Source: Panicum virgatum (lineage: Eukaryota > Streptophyta > Magnoliopsida > Poales > Poaceae). Taken from it: DNA of 64,000 nucleotides. The notes below the pieces were generated by a model, which was given only the letters and a program-made list of their open reading frames with translations, did no database searches and had not been told where the DNA came from. Where the stretch lies: the NCBI RefSeq assembly GCF_016808335.1, contig NC_053146.1, positions 25,042,637-25,106,636 of the forward strand, written 5' to 3'. Position 1 is the stretch's first letter. Each line of letters opens with the position of its first letter. A program made the translations under genes and the position numbers. This document shows positions 1-11,700 of this stretch, in pieces.

Positions 1-247
1 CAGGAATTAAGAGTTGCTGGTGAGTATGGTTTGACAAAATGTAAAGTGCTGGAAGTCAGATAACATAAACCATACACACACAGCCACCCAGTAACTCCCG
101 TAAATTCCCTAGGACTTTACGTTCTATACACAACCCTTAACGAATCCAACGTAGTTTTCCGAAATTCTTTGTTGTTCCAATTTTATACGGAAAATGTTTT
201 TTAAAGTTCCAACACCTCTGGTGTACGCTTGTAGCTCTGATACCAGC
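1..247 (-). mobile_element. Internal 5' leader of Tekay-like element G1
   Basis: This is the first part of the internal region of a minus-strand Gypsy element whose 5' LTR lies immediately to the right (248-4054). The primer-binding site is at 234-245. No coding frame is visible in these bases; they look like an untranslated leader upstream of gag, which would lie left of the window. The assignment rests on the order LTR, two bases, PBS, leader read on the minus strand. Confidence 0.75.
234..245 (-). other. Primer-binding site (tRNA-Met type) of G1
   Basis: On the minus strand the bases read TGGTATCAGAGC, the standard initiator-tRNA-Met primer-binding site of many plant Gypsy and Copia elements. 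It lies two bases inside the LTR edge. It fixes the element as minus-strand and the 248-4054 LTR as its 5' LTR rather than a solo LTR. Confidence 0.85.
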
Positions 248-750
248 TATGGCAGAACCACCTGAATTATCCCGGCTCATGTGCGCAGGCCATCACCATA
301 AAGGCAACACCGGCTCTAACGCACTTCAAACGGAACAATTCTTGGTCTGTCGGGTAACGTCCCGATACAACCACCGATTCTCGGATCGAACAAGCATACC
401 CCGCACGAAGGCGAGTCCAGAGATATTACAACCACAATTTTACAACACAGGCAAAGTAATGATTACAAACCAGTTCAAACCATTATTACAAAACCAACTT
501 TAGTAAAACAGTTATACAAGCCTTGATTGTAAAACTTCAGACTTAAAATAGCGGAAGATAAAACACTACGGCTACAACATGTCGCAAAAGTATACCAGGC
601 TAGCCCAAGCATGGTATCACTCGTCAGGGTCATTGCCGGCCGAAGACGTATCCCACTCTACGGACCAGCCAGGAGGCAAGGAGCAGGGCCAAGACAAACT
701 AGCGAGTTGGTCCTCGAAACTCATACCTGAAAAAGGGTTTCAACAACAAG

Positions 751-772
751 GCTGAGTATTCTAATACTCAGC
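751..772. repeat. Conserved LTR hairpin in G1
   Basis: Two 10-base arms, GCTGAGTATT and AATACTCAGC, are separated by CT and form a perfect stem. The same hairpin, also followed by AAGACT, occurs in G2 at 22212-22233, and a related one is in the E LTRs (GAGTACA/TGTACTC, for example 37996-38014). Position is in the U5 part of the LTR, about 500 bp from the PBS. Confidence 0.8.
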
Positions 773-1688
773 AAGACTTAACCGTCAACGGGTATACTTA
801 ACCCACTTTAGCTAGACTATGCAGGGTTTGTGAGGCTCTGGTTTCCTTTTGCTGAAAAGCAATAAAGAGTAGGTCCTTACTTCACATTTTAGCTTTCCAT
901 ATTCTAGTTGATTAACCATTCTATGTAAGCATCTACTATTCAACCAAGGTAGATCTTTAAGCAAACATCAAGATTGATCATAATAATGTTGCTCTTATTA
1001 CTCTGTGTGGCAAAGAGATCAAGCAGTCCCAAACCGTGGGAAGCAGACGATTCGAATCAAATTTGTTAACCTGGCCAGGCAGACCTAACACACACATTTG
1101 GAACACCGTCGGGTCGTTCCCAAACAACCGTTGACCTTTCTTTCCGGCTTGTGGATAGGAACGCTCTCCCCGACTACAGGGCTCCAAGGTCCAACCTTGT
1201 CCCTCCTAGTCGTGGTGTTGATCAACATAAACATAAAAACCTATCTCTAAAGAGAGAGTGTCAGTATATCCACTCCCCGGTCCAATCGGTTACTAGGCTT
1301 ACCGCGTACCATATTTACGGCATGTGGCTAGTATGTTCAAAAACTTAACCAGCAGTACCACACACCACGACCTTAGCAAGTTCATCAACATAGACGGGGT
1401 CTCACATAAAGTCGTGATATCGAACACAACCCCGTCTGTCGTCCTTATATTGATAACAGAAAGTAAACAAGCAGTTCCTATAAAACTCGCGAGTGAAAGG
1501 CAATCACTCGACTTTTACCGGTCCTATAAGCTTAGCAAGTAATCGAACTCAAGTCTAGTGTTCAGTACAAAGGTTCCTAGGATCATGCATCTAGGGTTTC
1601 AATTCAAATCCTAAGAACTGTAAATGCACAAGTAAGTAATAACAATAAATGGTAAAAATTTGAATTATAGGTTATGTCCGGGGCTTGC

Positions 1689-1842
1689 CTTCTCGGTAGT
1701 CACTAACTAATTTCAGCCCTGGGCTCTTCCGAACTTTGGCCCGGGGCTTCAGTTAGTATAGTAGTGTTCGCTTGAGCTTCGAGATCACCTCCTTCGGCAT
1801 CCAGGATCAGCTCGTACGTCCCGTCCGATAACACCGATGTAT
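1689..1842 (-). other. LTR exon-like module, G1 copy (decayed)
   Basis: On the minus strand an acceptor-like CATATAG precedes the block, and it ends GAGAAG followed by GCAAGC, a GC-type splice-donor sequence. The first part reads through as a peptide containing DGTYELI, related to DGDYELV in G2 and G3. Length is 154 bp, not a multiple of three, and a TAG follows about 40 codons in, so this copy looks broken. It is the most diverged of eight copies in the window. Confidence 0.55.
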
Positions 1843-4054
1843 CTATATGTGATGCAAGAACAGTATTATAAACACACTCACGATGTGGCGAAGCTAAGCA
1901 AACAAAATTAAAACACGCATGGGCAATCGTTTATAGAGTAGTTAACTAACAATTCTAACTACACAATGCATCATGATCAACAGCACAAGAAAGCTATACT
2001 AACTTCATAAAGTAAGTGGTGGTAGTGTCATAAAGCAATTAAATCAAGGTTTGCTAATAAATTAACAACTCAGAGAACAAACAGTAATAAATTTAGAAAA
2101 AATTACCCAAAACAGAATATGAACAGAGTAAGCTATCCTGTAAATTCCATGCCAAAACATGTAGCCATTTATTCATAACAATTCAATCATTCAGACCACA
2201 AATAGATCAAGATTCAATTACACAGGCTAAACCATAGCAAAATAGAAGCTAAATATTTAACAGTAGACCTACACAGGGAAGAAGTAGCTACTGTGAATTT
2301 TTCATGATTTAACAAAACAGACATCAGATTAACAAGATTCATTTTTAGCTCTTGTTTTAGTCATGAAATGGGGCTCAAACTTCATGTACAAGATAAACTT
2401 TTCAAAAAGATCACTCAGAAATATTTTCATGATTTATCATCAACATAAACTATTTATCATAATTAAAGTCTACTAAACAAGGATTAAATCAAATAAATAG
2501 GTACACATAAGAACTGACCACGAAATTTTTATAGCAATACTAGAGATACATGATCAAACCACCATAAAAATTTCACTGCAAAACATGGCTTCAATCATCA
2601 GTTAAGAAAAAGATAAAACAACTAGTCTTTATTTACCTAGTGACACAAATCAACTTGTACAGCAAAAACTTGCAACAAACACCCAGCTTATTATGATTCT
2701 ACTGCAAAGAGCTACTCTCAAGAATTCCAGAACAACTGGATTTGCTATTTTACGAATTTTCTATGAATTTATATTGAATTTCAAAGTTCACTGCAAAAAT
2801 TACAAAGGAGCCCTTGCTGCTACTATTCATCTGAGTCACGGCCTATTCAAATAACCCCCTGGGGTTTTGATTCTTCCCAACCCGAGGTCCTTGGCCGGGT
2901 CAGAGGGGGGGCGGTGGTTGACCGGCCAAATCCCGGCGAGGGGGTCACCGGCGGCGAGGGGAAACAGGAGTGGGAGCTACAGCAGTCCAAGGCGCACCTC
3001 TGGGTGGTCTTGGGGTGCGGGGAGGGGCTCGGAGGCGGCGGCTCGACGGAGCAAGGCGGCGGCGGCGGAAGTTCGATGGCGGCTAAGGTGCTCCGGTGAG
3101 GATTGGGGGAGGAGAGGTGGTCGGGGAGCTGCGCGGGCTCACGGCGGAGCTCGCTAGGGGGTCAGCGCGGGCGGTGGAGCTGCGGTGAGGCGGCTCCGCG
3201 GCGGCGCCAAGCTTGCCGGCGTTCGGGGTGGAGCGGCGGCGTGTTCTGGGGCGTCGGAGTGAGGAGCAAGCAAAAGGGCGAGAGGAATGGCTTGCTAGGG
3301 CTTTTGTGGTGCTCGTGCGTGCGACATAGGGGGTTCTGGGGCTCTGCCCGGGGCTAGCCACGGCGGCGGCTAGGTGGCGACCGGCGGGCGGCTCTGGGCG
3401 GCGTGGCGAAGGGAGGGGGCACCAGTGTGCAGCAACGGGCGGTGGAGAAGGAGCAGCGTGACGCGTGGGCGCCAGCGCAAAGCAGGACGTGGCCGGGCTG
3501 GCTCTCCACTACGCGGGCGACGGCATTGCACAGCGGCGGCGCTAAAAACAGAGGAAGCAGGCTGGAGGAAGGGGATATGATCTAAACACAATTTCCAAAC
3601 TTTCAGGGACCAAACTGTAAAGCAGAGATAACTTTTAAAATATGGCTCAAATGAAAAAGTGCCCAACATGAAAGTTGTTCAACTTTTCAAGATCTACAAC
3701 TTTGATGTTGTGCAAAAATTTATTTGATCAATGATTCAAGAGTTAATTTTGAAAACATAGGAGGGATTTTGAATTCCAGGAATTTTGTCTTTTTCAATGC
3801 AATTTCACTTCAAACTTAGGCTGAATTGAAAAGTTTCCTGCCATGTAAGGATTACACTACATTTTGCAAAAATACCCTCCAAAAAAGCTATAATTTCACA
3901 ACCTATTCAAATATAACTGCAGAAAGGACCTTGCATAAAATCATAATTACACAAATAACCTTTATATTTACAAAAAGATCCTTTTTCAAGCAATTCAAGC
4001 ACATGATGCATACAATAGATACACAACTACTGTGCAGACACCTAGGGTGTCACA

Positions 4055-4357
4055 ATGATGGTAAGGGTTTTCGCTATCTAACCTGAGAAGGATAGTTTCT
4101 GAACCATAGCGATAAGGTCGGGGCGGAGCTCATAGCTAGGTGCAAGAATTGGGTTCTCGGATTGTGGAGGCTCTAGGAGCTCGCTCTTAGGAGCAGAGAA
4201 GCTTAGGATAGATGGCTGCTCCATGATATTGGGGATGAGGATAGAAGAAAGGAAAAACAAAAGGTAATAGTTTTTTTTTGAAAAGATAAGATACGAGGAC
4301 CAACTAGGTTCGAAGAGAGATACAGCAACCGTTCCCTGGCAACGGCACTAGAAAGCT
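4055..4357 (-). pseudogene. Athila-like gag N-terminus and leader of element F
   Basis: The minus-strand frame 4260-4078 encodes a start typical of grass Athila-like ORF1: proline-rich, then YELRPDLIAMVQ, LSFSG and, right at the break, ENPYHH. Upstream (4333-4349) the minus strand has a PBS of the Athila type, GTGCCGTTGCCAGGGA, close to the consensus TGGCGCCGTTGCCGGGGA, eight to ten bases from the LTR edge. The gene is cut by G1 at 4054/4055, so only the first sixty or so residues are in the window. The protein would be the structural Gag. Family assignment comes from the motif and PBS together. Confidence 0.7.
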
Positions 4358-5524
4358 TGTTGGGTATTTTAACAACTGCGAATAAATCCGCAAGCGCACG
4401 GATACCGTTGTAGTTTTCACCCGTGAGTATTCAAGGGTCATCGTATCAACAGGAAACGTGTGTGCACTAACTTCTACTGAGTCAGTCCAAGGACACACCA
4501 AGATATAATGGCGAGGATAGAGATAGTACTAGAAATGAGTTAAGGTCGATCTCTCGGGCTAGATACTCGCTTCGGGCACCGGCTTACCCCCAAAATGATC
4601 AGGATACTCCGGCCAACGGCTCTACGCTATATCCGAACGTGGAGGACTACTAAGGACCAACAGGGCTGTCACAAACCGTGGGATATAAGGCCAACGAAGG
4701 CAACCCTTAGCCTAGACACCACGTCTATGCTACTGATTACTACCGTAGTCTAACTACGTTTGGTACCCCATAGCATACTACGGCACTCTGTATAAATCAG
4801 AGCGACGAACCCGCGAGTAAGAGAACTGATCTCGCTCAAAAGATAAGTACAATGCAAGAACAGGAAATCACAAATACCAACTTACTTTACTAAAAGAAGC
4901 CGATATCCGTAGAGGTACAGCTTGGAGAAGAACACCGACAGGCCCGGCGCTTCCCTGAACTACTCCTCACTCTCCACCTTTATTCTAACACTAGCAAACT
5001 AGTGCGTCGCCTTTGCAATGTGGCTCTAATCCTATTCTTGAATGCTGTGTGTGAGAGGGGGTGAGGGAGACCCTTTATATAGTGCTAGAGGTCGGTTCCC
5101 GCCACCAATAAATATGGAAACATAGAGCACCGCCTTGGAGTGGATAAGAACAACATTCCCGCCAAAATGCTCCTGGAGGGACTTCAAGGTGGGGTCGGCC
5201 GACCCCCCTTAGCCGCCTCTTGCCACCGCCTTTGTCTGGGTTGCTTACAAGTGGGTGTACGTCGGTGCCGGGGCTTGGTTGGTCGGTTTGCTCTGTCATG
5301 TGGGCCTATTTTGTAAGTGAGACGCACGACAGGATCTTCTGTGTGTTTTTCCCTGTGTTCACTTGTGTTTTCCTCATATTTCACCTGTGGGTGCCTACAG
5401 ATCATATTTCACCAAAACTCGTGGAACTTGTCAGAATTAAGCCCTACAACTAAGTTTGGTGATGAAATGTTATGAAAAGATGCAAGAGTTGATGGTTCTA
5501 TTTCTAACTTAAGGACCGTCAACA
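4358..5524 (-). mobile_element. 5' LTR of Athila-like element F (1167 bp)
   Basis: On the minus strand it starts TGTTGACGGTCC and ends TACCCAACA, giving TGTTG/CAACA inverted ends, and is followed at once by an Athila-type PBS. It shares blocks with B's LTR (19036-21399): the opening, a GGTGGC-rich segment, TTTTGGCGGGA, the TATATA box and the CGTGCGCTTGCGGAT segment near the end. It is inserted in the gag leader of element A (A sequence resumes at 5525). The other end of F, with its target-site copy, is outside the window. Confidence 0.85.
5073..5082 (-). promoter_or_regulatory. TATA box of the F LTR
   Basis: Minus strand reads CACTATATAAAGGG. The equivalent position in B's LTR (19504-19513) also carries ACTATATAAG, so the box is conserved between the two Athila-like LTRs and probably marks the U3/R border. 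Confidence 0.7.
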
Positions 5525-7900
5525 CTCCTACCGCCGGAGGCGACGCCTTCATTGGGGTTAAATCCGATCTGACCCCCAAGGCCTTCGTCACCTCTCGGAT
5601 TTCCGAATCCGAGAACTTCGACGTGGTGACCACGCCAACCAGGGTGACCCGTCCCCCTGCTAGATCTGCTGACGAAATGATCTTCCAGGTAGATCGCATC
5701 ACACTAAGTGCATCCAACTCGGCGAACTCGCGCTTCATCATCAAGATGACCCTGACCGTGTCCTCCGCGGACTCGGCAGCCCTTATACCAGGACCAGATC
5801 TGATCTGGCCACTCCGAGATCTAACACGCCTCGAGTTCCCGAACTCGAGGAAGACTACGTGACGGTCCCTCCTTCCACGACGACCCATTGTCCTCCCAAA
5901 TCTGCTGATGATCTTATCTCCCAGATAGATCAAGTAGGCAGATCCATTGCCGAGTGCATCAAGCTCGGTGAGGACACATTCCGACACCGCAACGACCCGG
6001 ATCGGGTCCCCTTCGGATTTCGCAACACTGCCACAACATACTCGGATCAAATCCGAGTGCGACTACCCAACCCGGCTACTTTCGGTCAGATCCGATCTGA
6101 CCCGGCTTCCAAGATGCCTCGTTCACCCTCCCACCCAACCATTCTTCGGCGACAGAGCATCGCCGGATCTTCATCGTCCCCGACGACTCCGACACTCGCC
6201 CTAACGAGAATGATGAAGAGAAGGAGAATCGACTTCGCTGCAACGAGCTCCGCGCCGACAGAAGGCGCAACGATGTGGCGATTCGTCAGTCCGAGCGCAA
6301 CATGGAGGACACCGACCGCCGCAACCCCAGGAACCGGTGTTCACCGATCCGACTGTGCAAGCTCGACGCTGACTTCGTCCTCGACTACAACGGCCAAGAC
6401 GTCTCCGCTACGCCGTCGGCCAACCTCGCCACGATATTCCAGGTGCTCGAGGGCCTCTAGGAGACCCCCGAGAATGTCAAGGCTCGCGCTCGCCTACACG
6501 TGGCTGCCACGCATGCCCAATAGCTGCGCACAGACAACTCGGCTTACCGCGCCCAGTCGAGTCACCGCTCGACATGACCCACGGCGACGACGAAGAGGAG
6601 GTCAACCAGAACGACCTCCGCCTCCAGCTCAACTGACAAGACCTGCGTCCGCGCATCAACAACCGTCACCGACGCCGACCATCTGAACCGCGGCCGCCGG
6701 GGCGACAACCCTCCGCGACGACCACGCTGCAACTACGAACCCGCCAACGACCTCGATGGCTTCTCTGCCTTCTCCAGTCGGCTCCGGGCCATCCAGTGGC
6801 CCGCCACCTTCAAGCCAACCGGGATCGAGACGTACGATGGCGAGTCGGACCCCAAGACGTGGCTGCGCACCTACTCCATCACCGTCCGAGCTGCGAGTGG
6901 CGACAACAACATCATGGCTGCTTACTTCCCGATTATGACGGGTCACCACGCCCTCAACTGGCTCGAGGCGCTTCTTGCTGGCTCCATCAATAGTTCGCAG
7001 GATCTCTGCAGTGCCTTCGTCCAGTACTACCAGGCGTCCTACCCGGGTCCCAAAACCAGATGGGATCTGGCAAGCATCATCCAGCAACCTGATAAATCCC
7101 TCCGCGACTACATCAAGAGGTACTTCGCTAACCGTAATACCATTACGGAGGTTAATGAAAGGGACGTTATCGACCACTTCCACAAAAGGCCTCCATAGCA
7201 TCGAACTATGGAGCAATATGTTCGAAAGCAACCCCAGGATCGTGGGCGACATGATGACGGTCGTCAACAAGAACGCCGACAAGGAAGAAGTCGAGCGGGT
7301 CCGCCGCCGGCACAAGACCAAGAATGACTACTCCGAGCATCGCCCTTAGTGGGACAATCGCTTGGAACGCCGACGCGAAGATCGCCCACCTCGTCACGGG
7401 AAGAAACACGACCGCGCCGAGTCGTCCAAGAACTGGGACCGCAAGCGTGGCCCTGAGAACACCGTCGCTGTCACCGAAAGGTCCCAGTTCCGTTCCACCC
7501 TCAACCAAGCGGACCTGGACCAACTCCTAGATGGAAAGTGTCCTTGGCACAAGGACGCAAACCACACTGCCCGGGAGTGCCGAGCACTCTCCAATGGCAT
7601 CATCATGGACGACGACTCCAAGCGACCCTGCCGTGATGATCGCGACAGGCCGAGTGGTTCCAGAACCACCCGGGCGCGCCCACGGAGGCGTAACTCGCCA
7701 GGCGAGATGACGACGAGCAGAGGGAAGATTCTCCAGGGAACTTCCAAGAAGAAGACATGGCCATCAACTTCATATTTGGCGGCCCCAGCAAGCCATCAAG
7801 CCGGCGCAAGCTCAAGCTGGATGATCGCGAAGTTAATCTGGTGTTCAAACACCCGGTTGAACCCCTGCGGTGGTTGGAGACGCCGATCACCTTCGACCGC
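5525..7900 (+). pseudogene. Gag of RIRE2-like Tat element A (decayed)
   Basis: Fragments in several plus-strand frames together make a Tat-lineage Gag. The clearest block, about 6800-7200, has TFKPTGIETYDGESDPKTWL, YFPIMTGHHALNWLEAL and SLRDYIKRYFANRNTI, the capsid-like retrotransposon gag domain. A zinc-knuckle-like segment follows (KCPWHKDANHTARECRAL, about 7530-7590). Upstream, two repeated blocks share an SADEMIFQVD / SADDLISQID motif (about 5660 and 5900), suggesting an internal duplication of the N-terminal part. Stops and frameshifts (for example TAG near 6458 and 7196) break the frame many times. Element A is cut on the left by F at 5524/5525, so its 5' LTR and PBS are not in the window. 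Confidence 0.8.
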
Positions 7901-8491
7901 CACGATTACTAGGTCCACCTGCCCAGGCTGGGTGCCTACCCCCTCATGGTCAGCCCGGTGGTGAGCCAGGTCCGCGTGGCCAAAGTACTCGTCGACGGTG
8001 GTAGTGCCCTCAACATCATCTTCGCCAGCACATTGGAGAGCATGGGCAACGACATGACCTCCCTGGTCCCATCTGATCAGGCCTTCCACGGCATCATCCC
8101 TGGAGCCGGGTCGACCCCGGTCGGCCGGGCCACCTTGCCGGTCACCTTCGGCACCCGCGACAACTACCGCACCGAGTTTGTCAACTTTGAGGTCGCCGAG
8201 TTCGAGACCTCCTACCACACCATCCTAGGAAGACCCTCCCTCGCCAAGTTCATGGCGATCCCCAACCACATGTATCTTCTCTTGAAGATGCCAGCTCCAA
8301 AGGGGGTCCTCTCGGTCTACGGAGATCTGCAGACCTCCTACGTGTGCGAGGCCAAGAACATCGAGCTCTCTGACACCCTGGAACAATCCAGGAACTCGGT
8401 TCTTGTTGCCCAGGCAGATCCCCGCCGGACCAGCAGCAGATCCCCGCCAAGGAGTCAACTTCCGAGTCGCAGCTCGTGCCAGCCATGGTGA
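7901..8491 (+). pseudogene. Retroviral-type aspartic protease of element A
   Basis: The frame 7946-8491 encodes KVLVDGGSALNIIFASTLES, a pepsin-like retroelement protease active-site region in which the usual D-T/S-G appears as DGGSA, a common Tat-lineage variant. YHTILGRPSLAKFMAI near 8215-8260 matches the conserved C-terminal ILGRP motif. The enzyme would cut the polyprotein in the virus-like particle. The frame runs about 180 codons before losing register with the RT domain. Confidence 0.8.
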
Positions 8492-8599
8492 CCAAGACCA
8501 TCGTCCTCCGTGACGATGAGCCACATAAGACCACCGTGATCGGGGCCAGCCTCAACCCGGCGTTGGAAGGCTCTCTCACCTCCTATCTCCGGGAGAATT

Positions 8600-9530
8600 G
8601 GGACATCTTCGCACGGAAGCCATCTAACGCCTTAGATCTGGACACAAAGGTGAGACCCGTTAAGCAACGGCTTCGCCGCTTCGCATAGGATCGAAAGGAG
8701 GCTATTAGGGTAGAAGTAACCTGACTCCTCGCCGCTGGTTTTATCAGAGAAGTTGCACACCCAGATTGTCTGGCAAACCCAGTCCTTGTAAAAAAGAAAA
8801 ATGGTGAATGGAGAATGTGTGTTGACTATACCAATCTCAACAAACACTGCCCTAAGGACCCCTTTCCTCTACCACGCATCGATCAGGTTGTCAACTCGAC
8901 GGCCGGGTGCATTCTTCTTTCTTTTCTTGATTGTTACTCAGGGTACCATCAAATAACCCTCCAGGAGTTGGATCAAGAGAAGACATCCTTCATCACCCAT
9001 TTCGGGGCCTACTGCTACAACACCATGATGTTCGGCCTCGAGAATGCTAGCGCCACCTAGCAGAAGGCCATTCAGAGATGCCTCCAGGGGCAGATCGAGC
9101 GCAACGCCGAAGCCTATGTCGATGACGTCGTCATCAAGACAAAACGTAATGATCAGTTCATTACGGATCTCTCCGAGACATTTGAAAATCTCAGGAAAAT
9201 TCAAATGGAAGCTCAACCCGACCAAGTGTGTGTTCGGTGTCCCGTCTGGAAACGTACGCAGTAGCCGGGGCATCGAAGCCAACCCCACCAAGGTCAATAC
9301 CATCAGGTTCATGAAGCCTCCCAGGAGCAAAAAGGACCTTGTGAAGCTCACAGGGTGCATGGCTGCCTTGAGTAGGTTCATAACCCGACTCGGCGACAGA
9401 GGCCTACCCTTCTTCAAACTTCTCCAGAAGTCCGACAAGTTCGAGTGGAACAATGATCCTTCCAAAGCATTCCAGGAGCTCAAGGATTTCCTTACCTCGC
9501 AACCTGTCCTAACAGCACCAGAAGATGGGG
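8600..9530 (+). pseudogene. Reverse transcriptase of element A
   Basis: RT motifs are in order: FIREVAHPDCLANPVLVKKK (about 8740-8800), WRMCVDYTNLNKHCPKDPFPLPR (8811-8875), the SFLDCYSGYHQI motif (about 8920-8950), TSFITHFGAYCYNTMMFGL, and the catalytic YVDDVVIKT at about 9115-9140. In-frame stops lie at 8686 and 8720 and after ENASAT at 9058, and the frame shifts near 9180. The domain would copy element RNA into cDNA; it cannot be functional here. The motif set is typical of the Tat branch. Confidence 0.85.
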
Positions 9531-10627
9531 AGGTCCTCCTCTTGTACATCATCGCCACCACCAACGTGGTAAGCACTGTCCTGGCCGTCGAGCGAAACGA
9601 GCCGGGTCACGTCTACAAGGTGCAGCGACCGGTCTACTTCATCAGTGAAGTACTTGGCTAGTCCAAGACACGCTACCCACAAGTGCAGAAGCTACTGTAC
9701 GCCATCCTCATCATGTCAAGAAAGCTTCGGCACTACTTCCAGGCCCACAAGATCAAGGTGGCCTCATCCTATCCACTCGGCGACATCCTGCACAACAAGG
9801 ATGCCAACGGCCGAGTCGTCAAATCATAGGTGGAACTCGGTGCATTCATGATCGAGTTCATGCCACGGTCCACCATCAAGTCCAAAGCGTTGGCCGACTT
9901 CGTTGCTGAGTGGACCGAGATCTATGGTCCTCCACCCGACACCAGATCCGAGCACCGGATCATGTACTTCGATGGTGCCCTCAACCGTGACGAAGCTGGC
10001 GCTGGAGTCCTCTTCATCTCCCCGAAAGGTGAACAACTCAAATATGTCCTCCAGTTACTTTTCAAGGCCACCAACAACGCTGCTGAGTACGAAGCTCTCA
10101 TTCATGGTCTCCGAATCGCCGTTACACTCGGCATCATGCGTTTGTGGGCTTATGGTGACTCCGAAGTCGTCATACAGCAAGTCAACAAAGACTGGGAGTG
10201 CACCAAGGAGAAGATGGATGCCTACTGCAGGGAGATCAGGAAGCTCGAAGCTAAGTTCTATGGTCTGGAGTTCCACCACGTCCCCAGGAATGACAACGTG
10301 GCGGCTGACGCTCTGTCCAAGCTCGGATCCAAGCGGTCCATTGTACCACCCGGCGTGTTCATCCAAGCACTCAACAGCCCTACAGTCAAGATGGAAGAGG
10401 AACCTCGTACAAAGCCCGACTTGGTCCCGGCCATAGAGCAGCAGGTCCTGACCCTTGACACCAACTGGCGCTCCCCAATCATTGACTTCATCAAGAACAA
10501 CAAAAGCTATCCAAAGGGAAAGGAGCACGAGAAGCTTGCTCGCCGGTCAAGCAACTACGTCGTTATAAGAGCCGAGCTATTCAGACACTCGGCATCCTCA
10601 AGAACCCTGTGCAAATGCATTACATAG
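9531..10627 (+). pseudogene. RNase H region of element A (two domains)
   Basis: The first, conventional RNase H follows RT: LLYIIATTNVVSTVL, a PVYFISEVLG stretch, and after a stop KTRYPQVQKLLYAILIMSRK. A second RNase H (frame 9830-10627) has YFDGALNRDEAGAGVLFISP, NNAAEYEALIHGL, YGDSEVVIQQV and NVAADALSKLGS; the D-E-D residues sit in YFDG, AEYEAL and GDS. A second, archaeal-type RNase H after the first is a known feature of Tat/Ogre elements. The second domain is nearly intact, over 260 codons without a stop. Confidence 0.85.
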
Positions 10628-11700
10628 GATGAAGGAGTGCGACTCCTTAGCGATATCCACTCGGGTATCTGCGGCAACCACGCCGGCGCCTCTACCCTTG
10701 TGGGGAAAGCCTTCCAATCAGGCTTCTACTAGCCCACGGCCCTGGCCAACGCCCGAAACATCGTCAGGCGATGTCCCGGGTGCCAGTTCTTGTCCAAGCA
10801 ACAGCACATCCTGGCTCAGGCCCTACGGACTATACCGCCTTCCTGGCCATTTGCTTGTTGGGGACTCGACTCGGTGGGACCCTTAAAGACGGCCGTCGGC
10901 GGATACAACCACATATTCATGGCGATCGACATGTTCACAAAATGGATAGAAGTCAAGCCAGTGACAGCTACTACAACAGCCAAGGCAGCCGAGTTCATCG
11001 AGGAGATATCACACCGATTCGGGGTACCTAACCGAATCATCACCGATCTGGGTACTTCATTCACGGGCTCCGAGTTCTGGGATTACTGCCAAGAAAGCTG
11101 CATCGATGTCTACTATGCCTTCACGCACCCCAGGTGCAATGGCCAAGTCGAAAGGGCCAACGGCTTGATCCTCCAGGGGCTCAAGGCCAGAATTTTTGAT
11201 CCGATCAAAAAGCATGGTGCAAAATGGTTCCAAGAACTACCTAGAGTAGTTTGGGGGCTCCGCACATAGAGAAGCCGGGCTACCGGTTATTCGCCATTCT
11301 TCATGGTGTACGGTTCGGAAGCATTCCTGCCATCGGACATAGCTTTTGGTGCTCCGCGCATCCAGAACTACGACGAAAATGAAGCCGAAGCGACTTGATG
11401 CACCGACATTGACTCGGCAGAGGAGCACCGCCTGACGGCCTCCATACAACATGTGAGATATGTGCAGCAGCTCCGACGCTATCATGATCCACGAGCGCGA
11501 CTTCAACATCGGCGACCTGGTTCTACGACGAATCCAGTCGACCACCGGCACTCACAAGCTATCCTCCCCATGGGAAGGGCCATTTGTAGTCAGTGGGATA
11601 GTGGTTCCTGGAACCTACCACCTATAGAGGCCAGACAACACAGATGTGGGAAACCCATGGAATATTGAGCACCTACGACGCTTCTTTCCGTAGAAGCATA
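10628..11700 (+). pseudogene. Integrase of element A
   Basis: The zinc-binding N-terminus is present in broken frames (about 10640-10800, ending CPGCQFLSKQQH). The catalytic core, frame 10790-11269, has PFACWGLDSVGPL, IFMAIDMFTKWIE, TDLGTSFTGSEF and CNGQVERANG, giving the D, D, E positions. A TAG follows LRT at 11267. The C-terminal tail continues in other frames to about 11695 (RRYHDPRARLQ; GNPWNIEHLRRFFP-like). The matching C-terminus in C at 28692-28952 is better preserved. It would insert the cDNA into the genome; this copy is dead. Confidence 0.85.

Larger units (their letters stand above)
248..4054 (-). mobile_element. 5' LTR of G1, Tekay/Del-like giant LTR (3.8 kb)
   Basis: Read on the minus strand the LTR starts TGTGACACCC and ends near TTCTGCCATA, followed by a PBS. 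It aligns in blocks with G2 (21713-26106) and G3 (60406-64000): a starting TGTGACACC, a GC-rich island (about 2870-3560), a long AT-rich stretch (about 1850-2860), a short exon-like block (1689-1842), a GCTGAGTATT hairpin (751-772) and a terminal GGTGGTTCTGCC-type end. It is clearly more diverged from G2 and G3 than they are from each other. The expected terminal CA has become TA. It is inserted in the gag start of Athila-like element F; the five bases to its right are ATGAT, and the partner target-site copy lies outside the window. The many short ORFs inside are not credible genes. Confidence 0.85.

Noticed and set aside
5409..6050. 213-codon minus-strand ORF opposite A's gag
   Set aside because: It overlaps A's gag region, whose plus-strand Gag motifs are clear further on, and has no recognisable domain; the last part lies in F's LTR, so it spans two unrelated elements.
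5859..6686. 275-codon plus-strand ORF
   Set aside because: Part of the decayed gag of element A read partly in the wrong frame (R/T/P-rich after about 6200); not an independent gene.
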